DNA from: Persicaria tinctoria
Taxonomy: Eukaryota > Streptophyta > Magnoliopsida > Caryophyllales > Polygonaceae
Reading direction: 5' to 3'
DNA length: 64,000 nucleotides
Assembly (NCBI GenBank): GCA_037127255.1
Contig: JBANSL010000003.1
Location: 17,549,314 to 17,613,313, forward strand
The translations under genes and the position numbers were made by a program. A model generated the notes under the pieces. That model was given only the letters and a program-made list of their open reading frames with translations, did not search any database and was not told where the DNA came from. Shown one piece after another: positions 33,481 through 44,429 of this stretch. Each line of letters begins with the position of its first letter. The stretch's first letter is position 1.

Positions 33481-33791
33481 TTTCAGCAACCCTACTTAAT
33501 AATAGTACCAAACTAGATAGAATCAGATCAATGCTACCCCCTTGACACACGATCACAAGAATGTAAAGATCCATCCCTGTCACATTTTACACCAACATTT
33601 CACAATCGATAGAATAAATTGAACCCTTAAAATGTAATTAACCACAAAACCAAAAAAGATAACAGCATAACCATAGCACGTAGTACGATTAGAAATCCCA
33701 AAAATTACATACGGCAAAGCACGCAACACAAGAACTAAACAAAAGTAGTTGAATTAATCTACGCCACAGTTACTGTGAATTACATATTTGA

Positions 33792-36228
33792 TCATTCGCC
33801 CATCTTGTCCAGCTTCTTGGCGATCTTCCAGCAAGCATGAGCGTCAACACAAGCATTTTCAATCTGTTCATAGCTAAGCGTTTTGGCCTCCCAGTCACTC
33901 CGCGCGACAGCCTTGCTAGGCTTCTTGATCTTCAGCCCCGCCACCACACTCGCCAGCTCCTTAATTCCCGGCTTCCGCGACAACCGCAACTTGGTCTGAT
34001 CCTCCGCGGCGACCTCCGCGATGTCGCGGTGCCTCCGGATGACGAGGCCGCGGACCTTGTTCAGCCCCGCCACGGTGTCCTCCACGTCGACCCCGCAGAA
34101 CACGTACCTCATATTGTGAAGGAGCTTCCTGAGGGATTTTGGGATGTTGTCGATGTGGGATAGCCGGACGATGAGGCATTTGTATCCCACGCAGAGGTGG
34201 ATGGTGGCCGCCGTGGCGTCGAGGCCCACCAGTATGCCCTGTGTTAGGGTAACGAGCGCGCAGCGGAAGAACGGAATCACGAATACAGAGAGTAAGACAA
34301 GATAGAACACACAAATTTAACGTGGGAAACCCGAGTACCGGGAGGAAAACCCACGGGCGGCAAGAGCCAACAAATCCACTATCAAATAAGAAAGAGTACA
34401 ACGAACCTTGTAGGAAATACAAGGGGTAATGGACAAAACTCTCTCTTTACAATATAGTGGAATAGAATGTGTTTGTATGATGAAGGCTTTGTGTGGAGGC
34501 TTGGATAGACTAATGTGGATGGAGCTTGAATGGTGTGGGATGATTCAAGGGAATGATCCACCAAGAGACTAAGCTTGAGTCTCTATTTATAGGCATCATA
34601 CTTGGGTAGGAAAGGATGGATAAGGCTTGGGAAGATTCTAGAGAAAGGTAGAATGATAAGGGCAATAGAATTCTCTAGAGAGTGGTGGATGGTTTCGGAA
34701 AGAACCACATTTGTCCCAAGCAACTGAGAAGCTTCTAGAAGCTCTCAAATAACCCATCTCGATGATAACTCCTTGGCCCAAATATGAACAAGCCCAATTA
34801 AGATTAACCAAGCCCAAATGAGGATTTGAATGCAAACCCAACAAACTCCGCCTTGCATCAATATCCGAATGAGATCTCTGCCGCATATATAAAGCCCGAA
34901 GGGCATTCAGAATGGAGCGTTTTAGCAATCTTGGGGCGTAGAATGAACCACAAAGACTTTGCATAAAGTCACCAATAACGGTCAGCAAAATACGAACGCC
35001 CATTAAGATAAATAACACGAGAAGGACCTCATCATAGAAAATGAGCATGATCTAAAACACCGATAGGTACGTAGACGAACTTTGGCAATGCTGACCTTTA
35101 TTGAATGCCAAATATAGAATGCTCACAAATGTTGATCTTCAAAAAGCTAGCTGCTGAAAAGACCTCTGATTGAGAACAATGCATGTTCTTTTCACGAAAG
35201 TGGCCAAAACTCATATGCCACAATTATCATCATAACAAGAGGTAGAGGATTCTCAAGATCAACAATAGAAAAGAACTCATGGAGATGAGTTTAAATAGAG
35301 GTACCTTCAACCAAACGAAGAGTATAGAGACGCTCCTTCATGACAAAACTCTTCGTCATATAAAGTAATCCAAGATCCAACCACAAACCAACAACTTGGT
35401 CTACTTCCATCCAAAGCTTGAGAAGGGCCTTCAACCGAACTCTCCAACAGTGATTCCCAAAACGATCTTAAGACGCTCTGATACCACTTGTTAGGGTAAC
35501 GAGCGCGCAGCGGAAAGAACGGAATCACAACCACTTGTTAGGGATTTAGTGGTAATAAGAACAACGAGCGCGCAACGGAAAGAACGGAATCACAGAATAG
35601 AGAGAGTAAGGCAAGATCGAACACACAAATTTAACGTGGGAAACCCGAGTACCGGGAGGAAAACCCACGAGCGGCAAGAGCCAATAAAATCCACTATATA
35701 ACAAAAAGAGTACAAAGAACCTTGTAGGATAGTACAAGGTAGTGGAAAGACTCTTAATACAAGTAGTGGATGTGAGATGAAGGCTTTCTGTGTATAAGGC
35801 TTTGGGTGAGTAGGTTTTGTGGATGGATTGGGTGGATGGAGATGATGCCTATTTATAGGCTTCAAACCAAGATGGTTGAATGATCTAGAATTCTCCAATT
35901 TGGATGAGATTAAAGGAGAATTCTAGACAAGTAGAGAAGATGGACATAGAGAGGAGAATTCTAGAGAATTGTGGGAAGATATGCAAGGAGAAGCTTCTAG
36001 ATAGGAAGCTTGGATCTCCATTAGCCCACTTAATCCACTCTTGCCCATGAGCTTAAGCCCAAACTCGATGAGGATTGGATGCAACCCAACACCCTGCTTG
36101 TGTCGCGGGTAGTCCGCTGAGAGTCCGCAGATCCAGGTGTTGACTGTTTGGGCGTCGGACGCCACTGTTGCGCGCACATATTTGAGGCCGATTTCGATGT
36201 AGTGCTCGGAGTCGTCTATGTCCTCCAT
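33792..36228 (-). pseudogene. Werner-exonuclease-like gene, copy B (split by an LTR element)
   Basis: The N-terminal part is at 36228-36097 (MEDIDDSEHYIEIGLKYVRA, ADYPRHKQG). The C-terminal part is at 34236-33792 (ILVGLDATAATIHLCVGYKC, SLRKLLHNMRYVFCGVDVED, QIENACVDAHACWKIAKKLD). An 1850-bp TRIM-like element with a 5-bp duplication separates them. It retains the Exo III Asp (ACVDAH) that is Asn in copies A and C, but the Exo I Glu is missing (LDAT). It also lacks the RPGSW insertion present in A and C. Downstream flank 33480-33790 matches that of copy D (41277-41470), so B and D are sister copies. Confidence 0.88.
34242..36091 (-). mobile_element. TRIM-like LTR retrotransposon in copy B
   Basis: LTRs at 34242-34843 and 35489-36091 begin TGTTAGGG and end CCCAACA. 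The flanking duplication CCCTG is exact (34237-34241 and 36092-36096). On the minus strand the sequence next to the LTR is AGTGGTATCAGAGCG, the initiator-Met primer site, and AAGGCGGAGTT precedes the other LTR as a purine tract. The 645-bp interior has no coding sequence. The right LTR contains an internal duplication of about 48 bp (CCACTTGTTAGGG repeated at 35484 and 35531). Confidence 0.9.
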
Positions 36229-36285
36229 TTTCAAGGGTAATGTACTAATGTGTTATGTGTTAGAGTAGTGTTTGAGATAGGCGAT

Positions 36286-36307
36286 CAGGGGCGGCCGCAG
36301 GGGGGCG

Positions 36308-36342
<35 letters not shown>

Positions 36343-36836
36343 CCCCCTCCGGCGACGGAGTTTCGTACTATTATAAAAAAAAAAAAAAAGGTAAAAAAAT
36401 AAAAAAATGTGAAATAGAACACAAAGATTGTTTAGCTCAGTTGTTAATGATGGAAGGAAGGGTAAAGGAAGCAAGGTCATGGGTTCAAATCTCAATACAC
36501 TATCAATATCATATTTAAACCACAATTTATGAGTTTTTTTTTATCATACTTTTCAATCCTATCATGTTTTTTACATTTACCAATGACAAATTCATTAAAA
36601 AATTTATAATTTTCTTTCAATAATTTAAAAAAAATCTTAATCCTTCCCTACACACACATATATATATTATTAAATTATTTTATGAATTTTTGTAATAAAA
36701 TATCATATTTATATTATAATTTATGGTTTATTTTCAATATATTTTTTAAAAATTTCTTTATTATATATACCGAGGAAAAAAAAATTCTCGACCAAAAATT
36801 CCGCCCCCCCTCTAGGAAATCCTGCGGCCGCCACTG
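36286..36836. mobile_element. hAT MITE in the 5' flank of copy B
   Basis: Ends CAGGGGCGGCCGCAGG and CCTGCGGCCGCCACTG, exact 8-bp duplication TAGGCGAT (36278-36285 and 36837-36844). It contains a 30-base G run (36309-36338) and, at about 36430-36500, a tRNA-like A box (TTTAGCTCAGTTG) and B box (GGGTTCAAATCTC). It sits 58 bp upstream of the ATG of copy B, so it displaced the promoter. Confidence 0.93.
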
Positions 36837-36855
36837 TAGGCGATGGTTGGATGTA

Positions 36856-37072
36856 CTCCCTCCGTTAAGAAAAACATGTCGTTTTAGATATTTTGGTGTT
36901 CACTTTCCAAAATTACCCTTGTCATGATTAGATGTTTGTTAGTTGTAGTTTTCAATAAAGTGGGAAAGTAAAGTAATAATTAGGGGTATAAGTGTATTTT
37001 TGTTTGATTTTATTTGCTTTCTTAAAAAATGTGCAAATGTCTAAAACGACAAGTTTTAATTAACGGAGGGAG
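36856..37072. mobile_element. Stowaway MITE in the promoter of copy B
   Basis: Inverted ends CTCCCTCCGTTAAG and TTAACGGAGGGAG with TA duplications (36854-36855 and 37073-37074). Removing it restores GATGTATTTATCAG, the counterpart of the TATA box in the other copies, so the insertion is within a base or two of that box. Confidence 0.92.
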
Positions 37073-37539
37073 TATTTATCAGTCGAGATGTACAAAGTGA
37101 TGGGAGATGAAGGGGCTCATTAGTTTGTGTAATTAGTTAATCGAGGCGTTTTTTGAGGTAGTTGAAGAGTCTGAAATTGGAATTGAGGGGATTAATTTAT
37201 TCTGCAGCGGGTATATGAAACGCTTCACCTGCCAGATAAAAATTAATTATAGCTTCGCAAATCGCATGAAAATGCATCATTGATTTAATCGGTTTGTTAC
37301 ATCCAAAAATCTAAGCTAGTGAGTGCTGTCCGGACAAGTCTAAATAGCTACGGAGTTGTTGTGTGTTGTTCAACTAACACAAATTAAATACGGAGTAATG
37401 TGAAAGGCTCAAAAGATGGACTCATCAATCTCTCGAATATCATCCAAAATAAGATCTTAAGTAGCTAAAACACTAGCAGAACGAGGAGTAAAAATAATCA
37501 ATCGTCACCTTCTAATACATCGATCTCAATATAAGAACA

Positions 37540-37915
37540 AACGGAAGACCAATTTCTCGTAAAAGGAATTAATAGTACGAAGTTTTTACTTATGGTTTTC
37601 AAAATCATAATACTCTTATGGCATGGCAACACATCCAAAACTACGATTTCTGACCTTCCTCCTATCAAACCGCGGATTAACCTGCAATTTCATTTTCTAG
37701 CAACATGGACCATCTCACAAATCAACTCAAATCACACAATGGTTGTGATTTCTCTTCTCTATATAAAAGCATATCTACAGCCAATTCTCTTTAAACCTCA
37801 CAGATCCGGACCATCTCATCTCATTGTTTCGAGAAGCTCCATGGTTTCTAAAGTTGTGGCAGTCAAGGAGCTCCATATGGTTTCTAATTAAAGTCGTGGC
37901 CATATACATCTCCTA
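37540..37915. repeat. Upstream segment of the tandem unit, copy 1
   Basis: CAATTTCTCGTAAAAGGAAT, CAACTACGATTTC-like, ACCTTCCTCCTATCAA, ACATGGACCATCTCACAAAT and CATTGTTTC...GAGCTCCATGG recur at 40370-40580 (second half) and at 45995-46080 joined to 53247-53600. Together with the genes this defines a tandemly duplicated unit of gene plus distal 5' sequence. Confidence 0.8.
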
Positions 37916-38324
37916 GGCAATAAGGCTGAACCTTCCTACTTCTCTATTGTAAAGTGAATGAAATTTATCTGGGCCGGCCCATTCTCATTAGTGGGCCTAG
38001 CAGAATCAAACCTAACTGAAAAAATCCAAAACATGCCCAAAATAGAAATACCTAATTCAAACCCTTCCTAATACCAAAATGCATAGAATCAGATCAAGAT
38101 CGCAAGAGTGTAAACTGTAAAGACCCATCACTAACACATGTTACACAACTACAAGCATTAAACAGTTGATAGAAACCCAAAAGAGAACGTACAGCATAAC
38201 CATCTTGTCCAGGAGCTTACATACCGCAACCGCATAGCGGAGCGAGCTAGGCAACTAGATAACAACAATACAATAACTAAACAAAAGTAGCTAAATCTAC
38301 CCCACAATATACATATATAGTCAG

Positions 38325-38921
38325 TCAATTGCCCATCTTGTCCAGCTTCTTGGCGATCTTCCAGCACGCATGAGCGTTGACACACGCATTTTCAATCTGT
38401 TGATAGGTAAGCGTTTTGGCCTCCCAATCACTCCCCGCGACGGTCTTGATAGGTTTCTTGATCTTCAGCCCCGCCACCACACTCGCAAGCTCCTTGATCC
38501 CAGGCCTCCAGCTCCCAGGTCTCTGCGACAACAGCAACATGCGCTGCTCCTCTTCCGCGACCTCCCCGATGTCGCAGTGCCTCCGGATGACGAGGTCGTA
38601 GTCGTCGTTCAGCCCCGCCACGGTGTCCTTCACGTCGAGGCCGCAGAACACGTACCTCGTGTTGCGGAGGAGCTTCCTGAGGGATTTCGGGAGGTTGTCG
38701 ATGTGGGATAGCTGGATGATGAGGCATTTGTAGCCCACGCAGAGGTGGAGAGTGGCCGCCGAGGTGTCGAGGCTCACGAGTATGTCGTGCTTCTGTGGCG
38801 GGTAGTCCGCTGAGAGCTCGCGGATCCAGCCGGTGACGGTGTGGGCGTCGGACGCCACCGTTGCGCGTACGAATTTGAGGCCAATTTCGATGTATTGCGC
38901 GGAGTCGTAGTTGTCCTCCAT
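38325..38921 (-). CDS. Werner-exonuclease-like protein, copy C (intact)
   Basis: 198 codons from MEDNYDSAQYIEIG; an in-frame ATG four codons earlier (38933) is not conserved as a start in the other copies. The fold follows the plant WRN-exonuclease-like pattern: DILVSLDTS (Exo I, Asp52), ATLHLCVGYKCLIIQLSHID, SLRKLLRNTRYVFCGLDVKD (Exo II region), LASVVAGLKIKKP, and LTYQQIENACVNAHACWKIA (Exo III). Active enzymes need the DxE of Exo I and the Asp of Exo III. Here Glu is replaced (DTS, with a deletion of the following loop) and Asp182 is Asn, so it is probably not an active nuclease. A TATA box lies 64 bp upstream. The only intact member of the four-gene array. Confidence 0.9.
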   Translation of the reverse strand: MEDNYDSAQYIEIGLKFVRATVASDAHTVTGWIRELSADYPPQKHDILVSLDTSAATLHLCVGYKCLIIQLSHIDNLPKSLRKLLRNTRYVFCGLDVKDTVAGLNDDYDLVIRRHCDIGEVAEEEQRMLLLSQRPGSWRPGIKELASVVAGLKIKKPIKTVAGSDWEAKTLTYQQIENACVNAHACWKIAKKLDKMGN

Positions 38922-38984
38922 TTTCAATTTCAAGGGTAATGTGTATCAGTGAATGTGCAAAGGTCGGTGGTAGTTGGATGTGTG

Positions 38985-38992
38985 TATTTATA
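38985..38992 (-). promoter_or_regulatory. TATA box of copy C
   Basis: TATAAATA on the minus strand 64 bp upstream of the conserved ATG; the equivalent site in copy D reads GATAAATA (41947-41954). Confidence 0.7.
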
Positions 38993-39484
38993 AGTCGAGA
39001 TGTAGATATAATGGGGAGATGAAAAGACTCATTGTTTTGTAGTTGATCGAGGTGATTAATTTGCCTCCACCAGGTATATGAAACGCTTCATCTTCTGCCA
39101 AACAAAAATTAGCTTCACATGAACATAAAAAAGTGTTAGTGTATTTCGCGAACAATATTCATCCTGTTTGAATGGTTGCTCTAAAGGTTAATCTAGCTTT
39201 GATTAAAATCGACATGAAAATTTTACTTTTATGAATAGATTAAAAGAGATTTTTTTTTTGCATAACAAATTAAATAAATGTTTATGAAGCTATTTGTCGA
39301 AAAGTTTTACCACAGCGGTTTGAAAAATTCCAACAAATGTATGTCAAACAGGCCAATCGGGTTGTTACATCCAAAAAGCCAGTGAGTACTATCCAACTAA
39401 TATAAAAAAAAAAAAAAGTGAAAGAATTAAAAGATCGACTCATCGATCTCCCAAATCCATCCAAAATATAAGCTATTAGTTTAA

Positions 39485-39818
39485 GACTGTTCACAATGGT
39501 TTTGTCTATAATGTGCATATTTGGTAAAAATACACCTTATTTTTTTTTATTTTGTTCCAATGGTCAAATGTGTATTTTTTACACACTATTCATCTACAAT
39601 TAATTTAAATAAAAGAAAACAAAAATCATAAAAAAAATACACTAATAAAATTGCCTATCTTTTTTAAAAAGTTTTTGCACATGGGGAAATAACATGCTCA
39701 AATTTGCAAATTATTTGTTCAAATGTGCATATTTACACACCCTAAAAGCAATCAATATAACTAAAAAATGTCTAAAAATACATATTGAGACATTTACACA
39801 TAATCATTGAAGTTAGTC
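39485..39818. mobile_element. Tourist-like MITE, copy 1
   Basis: Ends GACTGTTCACAATGG and CATTGAAGTTAGTC with TAA duplications (39482-39484 and 39819-39821), typical of PIF/Harbinger MITEs. Related to the copy at 42039-42363 in inverted orientation. Confidence 0.8.
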
Positions 39819-39829
39819 TAAGTAGCTAA

Positions 39830-40370
39830 AACACAATCGGAGGAGTAAAAAAAATCAATCATCACCTTCAAATACATCTCCATATAAGAATAAATGGAAG
39901 ATCACATTGAGAAGCCAAGCCTTACAAACAACCATTTTAATAGCCATCAGTTCGGTCTTATTGAGAGATATCCCTTTCACTGTTAACTAGTCGTTAGATG
40001 TTAGTTAATTGTGTTTAGCTAGCTAATCTTTCGGTTATTATCTTTTCCTCTGCACTGCGTTTTGCATCTTCGAATAAGGACAAATGTTTTCCAATTTGTA
40101 AAGGGTATATAAGATCCGTTTTTCTGTTTTCTTGAACTAAGAGTATGAGAGAGGAATGAAATTCAGCTCGGCTGCCGGAGGAAAACCCTAGAGAAAGTTT
40201 GCCTAATTTGATCCTCCATCTTCATTACATGTTTGTTTGATTTCCTACATATTCTCTGCATAAATCTGGCTTGTGTGAAGCCATTGCTGTCATCAAAATC
40301 ATTCTTTTACAGGTCTCAATACAGTCCAAAGTCGTATCCAACAACGACGACACCATGCCCTAAGAAATCA
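39830..40370. other. Spacer with a possible solo LTR
   Basis: 39977 (TGTTAACTAGTCGTTAG) to about 40229 (CTTCATTACA) has LTR-like ends and a TATA-like GTATATAAGATCC, but no matching flanking duplication. 39900-39960 repeats at 43650-43700. No gene seen. Confidence 0.35.
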
Positions 40371-40580
40371 TGCCATCATCTATTTCTAACCACATGGACC
40401 ATCTCATTGTTTCTAAAGTCGGGACAGTTGAGGAGCTCCATGGTTTTTAAAGTCGTGGCCATATAAATCTCCTGGTTGTGTATTATAGGCGATGAGTATC
40501 AATATTTATGTACGAGTCATCACAGTGGGCAACTATTGCTAAATTTGAAGTCATTTGGGTAGTATTGGGATACAAAAAGA
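40370..40580. repeat. Upstream segment of the tandem unit, copy 2
   Basis: CATGGACCATCTCATTGTTT, GAGCTCCATGG and GTGGGCAACTATTGCTAAA align with 53400-53570 and, in part, 37810-37890. Confidence 0.75.
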
Positions 40581-40689
40581 TTAAACAAGTCTGATATTGA
40601 AAGTACGAAGAAAAAAAAACAAGTCTTGTATATATAGGTCAAGATGTCGATCAACTATCTTTTTATTGCAATCACCTTCAATATTTATC

Positions 40690-40991
40690 CCTGTAGCCCC
40701 AATCGCCTTAAACGCTTTGACATCAAGTCGCAAGGCAAAGGCCTCTGCCTTAATAGGGTAGCTCGCCTTGCAGAGTCGCAAGGCAAAGGCCTCTGTCATT
40801 TTAGGTATTTTTGCTTCTACTTTACTAAAATGTCCTTGATTTGATTGATGTGTTGTGAGTTGTAGATTTTGATAAAGTAAAAAGTAGAGTAATAAATGAA
40901 GGTAAATTAGTAAAAAAGTAGTGTAATTATTAGCTTTATTAAAAGTTGTGTTGAGAGTTAAAATGACAAGTTTTGCCGAACGGAGGGAATA
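40690..40991. mobile_element. Stowaway remnant and a short direct repeat
   Basis: 40810-40991 aligns with the internal part and right end (CGAACGGAGGGAATA) of the Stowaway at 36856-37072; the left end is missing. Before it, GTCGCAAGGCAAAGGCCTCT occurs twice (40727 and 40776). Confidence 0.55.
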
Positions 40992-41398
40992 CCATAAACC
41001 CGTTTTGATTTCTGTTAATACCGCATGTCGACACACCAGAAGGGGAGCGGAGCCATCAAAATTCAGTTTAAGCCAACGCTCTAGAGTCTAGAACCTTATG
41101 CCATCTAAGGGTTTTCCTCCTACACTGGGCACAACACTCTTTTTTTGTAAGGAAAAAAAATCCCCTAAGGAGGTCAACAACAACCGATTAATAACAGTTA
41201 GATAGTCCCCTTCCAAGTCGATGTTGTCTAGTTACATCCCTAGCTTCACATTCAATTCCATCAACTTGGATCTCTAATTCAGCAACCCTGCCTAATACCA
41301 AACTGTATAGAATCAGATCAATGATACCCCTTGACACGATCACAACACAAGAGTGTAAAGATCCATACCCAACAACATTTCACAATCGATAGAAGAAA

Positions 41399-41896
41399 TT
41401 AAACCCCTAAAATGTAACCACGAAACCGATCGAAAAAGCGAACAACATAACCATAGCGCACATTAATTACCGGCAGCCGCGACAACCGCAACTTCCGCTC
41501 CTCCTCCGCCGCGACCTCCCCGATGTCGCGGTGCCTCCGGATGACGAGGCCGTAGTCCTCGTTCAGCCCTGCCACGATGTCCTCCACGTCGAGGCCGCAG
41601 AACACGTACCTGGTGTTACGGAGGAGCTTCATGAGGGATTATGGGACGTTGTCGATGTGGGAGAGCTGGACGATGAGGCATTTGTAGCCCACGCAGAGGT
41701 GGAGAGTGGCCGTCGAGCCGTCGTGAGTGGCGAGCGAGGTGTCGAGTCCCACGAGTATGTCTTGATTGTGTGGCGGGTAGTCCGCTGATAGCTCGTGGGT
41801 CCAGGCGGTGACGGTGTGGGCGTCGGACGCCACCGTTGCGCGCACGAATTTGAGGCCGATTTCGATGTATTGCTCGGAGTCGTAGTTGTCCTCCAT
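41399..41896 (-). pseudogene. Werner-exonuclease-like gene, copy D (nonsense and truncated)
   Basis: MEDNYDSEQYIEIG (ATG 41896) through DILVGLDTS and LHLCVGYKCLIVQLSHIDNV, then TAA at about 41641 in place of the Lys codon of NLPKSL in copy C. The frame continues to ERKLRLSR and is then replaced by unrelated sequence, so the LASVVAGLK and Exo III parts are gone. The TATA box is altered (GATAAATA). Sister of copy B by its downstream flank. Confidence 0.88.
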
Positions 41897-42038
41897 TTTC
41901 AAGGGTAGCTTGTATGTGTGTGAGATCGGCGATGGTTGGATGTGTGTATTTATCAGTCGAGATGTGCAAGTCATGGGGAGATGAAGGGATTCATTGGCTT
42001 GTGTAATTACTTAATCGAGGCGTTTTTTGAGGTAGTTA

Positions 42039-42363
42039 GACGTTCCACAATGGTGGTATGCAAATGTGTAAATGTGTATTTTTTAGACACTTTTTACCTT
42101 CATTGGTTGTTTTGGGTGTGTGCAAATGTGCACATTTGAGCATGTGATGTGCAAATTTGAGCACACCATCTCCTACATGTGCAAAAACTTTTACAAAAAG
42201 CAAGACAATTTCATTGGTTTATTTTTTTATGATTTTATTTTTCTTTTTGTTTTAATTGAATTGTATTTCAATGGTGTGTAAAAATTGCACATTTCACCAA
42301 TGGAGCAAATTCCTAAAAAGTGATGTGTATAGGTGCAAATGTGTACATTCATTATGGATGGTC
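42039..42363. mobile_element. Tourist-like MITE, copy 2, upstream of copy D
   Basis: Ends GACGTTCCACAATGG and ATTATGGATGGTC with TTA duplications (42036-42038 and 42364-42366). Inside it, variants of GTGCAAATGTGCACATT recur. Inverted relative to the 39485 copy. Confidence 0.82.
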
Positions 42364-42524
42364 TTAAAGAGTCTTAAATTGGAATTTGAGGGGATTAATT
42401 AATCATGCAGCCGGTATATGAAATGCTTCACCTGCCCGAAGAAAATTAATGAATCATTGAGAAAATTAATGAATCATTGATTTAATCGGTTTGTTACATC
42501 CAAAAAGTTGGACGAGCCTAAATT

Positions 42525-43480
42525 GGGAATCAGGATCCTCTCCCAATAAACCCCTCCTAATAACTTTCTAATAAAATAATCTGAGTCATTGGAGAAAAAT
42601 AAAGGGTTGAGATTAGATCTGATGAATTAATCACAAAACAAATCCCACTTTCCTCTCCCAAGGTCTCTGTGTGATTGTGAGCGTCCTCTACTCCTCTTCC
42701 AAAATAGCAATTGAAACCCTCTCCCCTGGTTTGGTAATTCTCACTCTGCCAGGAAAGCTCTCCTACCAAACTTGTCTTTCAAACCCCTTACCCCCACGAA
42801 CTCCAATCGACCCCTTCATCGATCGGCCGCTCATCTCCCCCAAATCCTCAAACACCACCCAACCCTCCACCGCCGCCACTCAGGAAGACGGAATCCTAGT
42901 CGGCAATTGGTCTGCCATTGAAAGAGGCAACGTCGAGTCTTCGACAGGAGAGGGAGAGAGAGCTTGTTACTCCTGGTGGTCCGTCACCAAGGCGTCCGCC
43001 CGCTCGTTCCGCGTCAGATCGACCATGGCGTTTTTGTTCTCCGCCCTCAAATTTGATGCTACTTTGATTGCCATTATAAATAAGCAATTCATCACTAGTT
43101 AATTAACAATTCACAACTATTCTAAGGAATTTAATAATGAATCGATCAATGTTGGCATGGAATCATAACTAATTAAGCATCCCTAAATTAATCGATCAAT
43201 CATAACTAAACACCAAATTGAGAGAACCTCCCATACGCACTAGAACTTAGAACTTCACTGTGAGTCTATGACTGAGACCTTCACCGGGGAGAGGAACTTC
43301 ATCTGCAAATTGAGCAATCACGGATTGTATATGGTAAAGGTAAAGGGTAATTGATGCGAGTTTTTGTTTTGGAATTAATTAATTTAGGAGACTAATCTCA
43401 GCCCTTTATTTTTTTCAATGGCTTAGATTATTTTATTAGGAAGTTATTAGGAAGGGTTTATTAGGAGAGGATCCGGATCC
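42525..43480. mobile_element. Mutator-like element carrying a GC-rich insert (Pack-MULE candidate)
   Basis: Long inverted ends of about 100 bp (GGATCCTCTCCCAATAAACC against the right-hand GGTTTATTAGGAGAGGATCC) with CCTAAATT on both sides (42517-42524 and 43481-43488), or nine bases with one mismatch. The interior 42660-43080 is GC-rich with a 143-codon plus-strand frame (WSAIERGNVESSTGEGERAC) that I do not recognise, consistent with a captured host fragment. Confidence 0.72.
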
Positions 43481-43821
43481 CCTAAATTACTAATGAGTTG
43501 TTCAATTAACATAAATCAAACAATACTCCGTATGTGAAAGACTCAAAATTAATGGACTCATAGATCTCGATCCTGAATATCATCTAAAATAAGCTCTTAA
43601 TTAAGCGGCTGAACACTAACGGAGGAGTAAAAATAATCAATAAGAACTCATATTGAGAAGCTAAGCCTTACAAACAGCCATTTTAATAGCCATCAGTTCG
43701 GCACAACCGAGGCTAGCTCTACTGTAGCCTTGAAAGTGAGTAAGGCTCACATCCATGTGTGATCTTGTCTCTTCAAGTCATGAGTATCCGAAGTCGGACA
43801 CACATCTCTATATGTTATGAG

Positions 43822-44260
43822 TAGACCTGTCAAAACATAACTCGACCCGACCGCTTGGATTTTTTGGGTCAAGACCCGGAATTTTTGACACGAATTTTTT
43901 TTCGATCCGAACCCGAAAATCCGAAAAAAATTCGGGTAATCTGGATTTTCGACCCGATTGACCCGGTAATTTTGACCCGATTTACCCGATTGACTCGGTG
44001 ACCCAATCGACCCGGTTGATTTATAATTAAATATAATTAAATTTATTTATATATAATTAAAATTTATCGCAAAATTATCAAATCATGATTTTTTTAATTT
44101 AAAAAAAAAAAGAAAAATTTGACAAACCCGAAATCGACCCGAAACCCGGTCAAACCCGAGTTCTAGTCAACCCGGAACCCGTTTACCCGGGACCCATTTT
44201 ACCCGAGACCCGAAATGACCCGACCCGAACCCGATCCGAATGACCCGTTTGACATGTCTA
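43822..44260. mobile_element. hAT MITE, 439 bp
   Basis: Ends TAGACCTGTCAAA and TTTGACATGTCTA, exact 8-bp duplication GTTATGAG (43814-43821 and 44261-44268). Subterminal repeats of ACCCG/CGGGT fill both arms. Confidence 0.93.
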
Positions 44261-44429
44261 GTTATGAGGTACCCTCCCCTTCGGCTCGGCCATCAAGGAG
44301 GTTACACCATAACACATAGAGCACCCTGGTTTTAAATTCAGACTATCAATACAAAATTACGTACCCCTTTTAAAGTACAAACACAAAGACCAATTACAAA
44401 GGTGAAGCAACAAGGCCAAAAGGTTGCCT

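Noticed and set aside
33837..34163. Long plus-strand ORFs opposite the Werner-exonuclease-like copies
   Set aside because: GC-rich antisense shadows; the same shadow appears opposite copies A, B and C and has no family signature.
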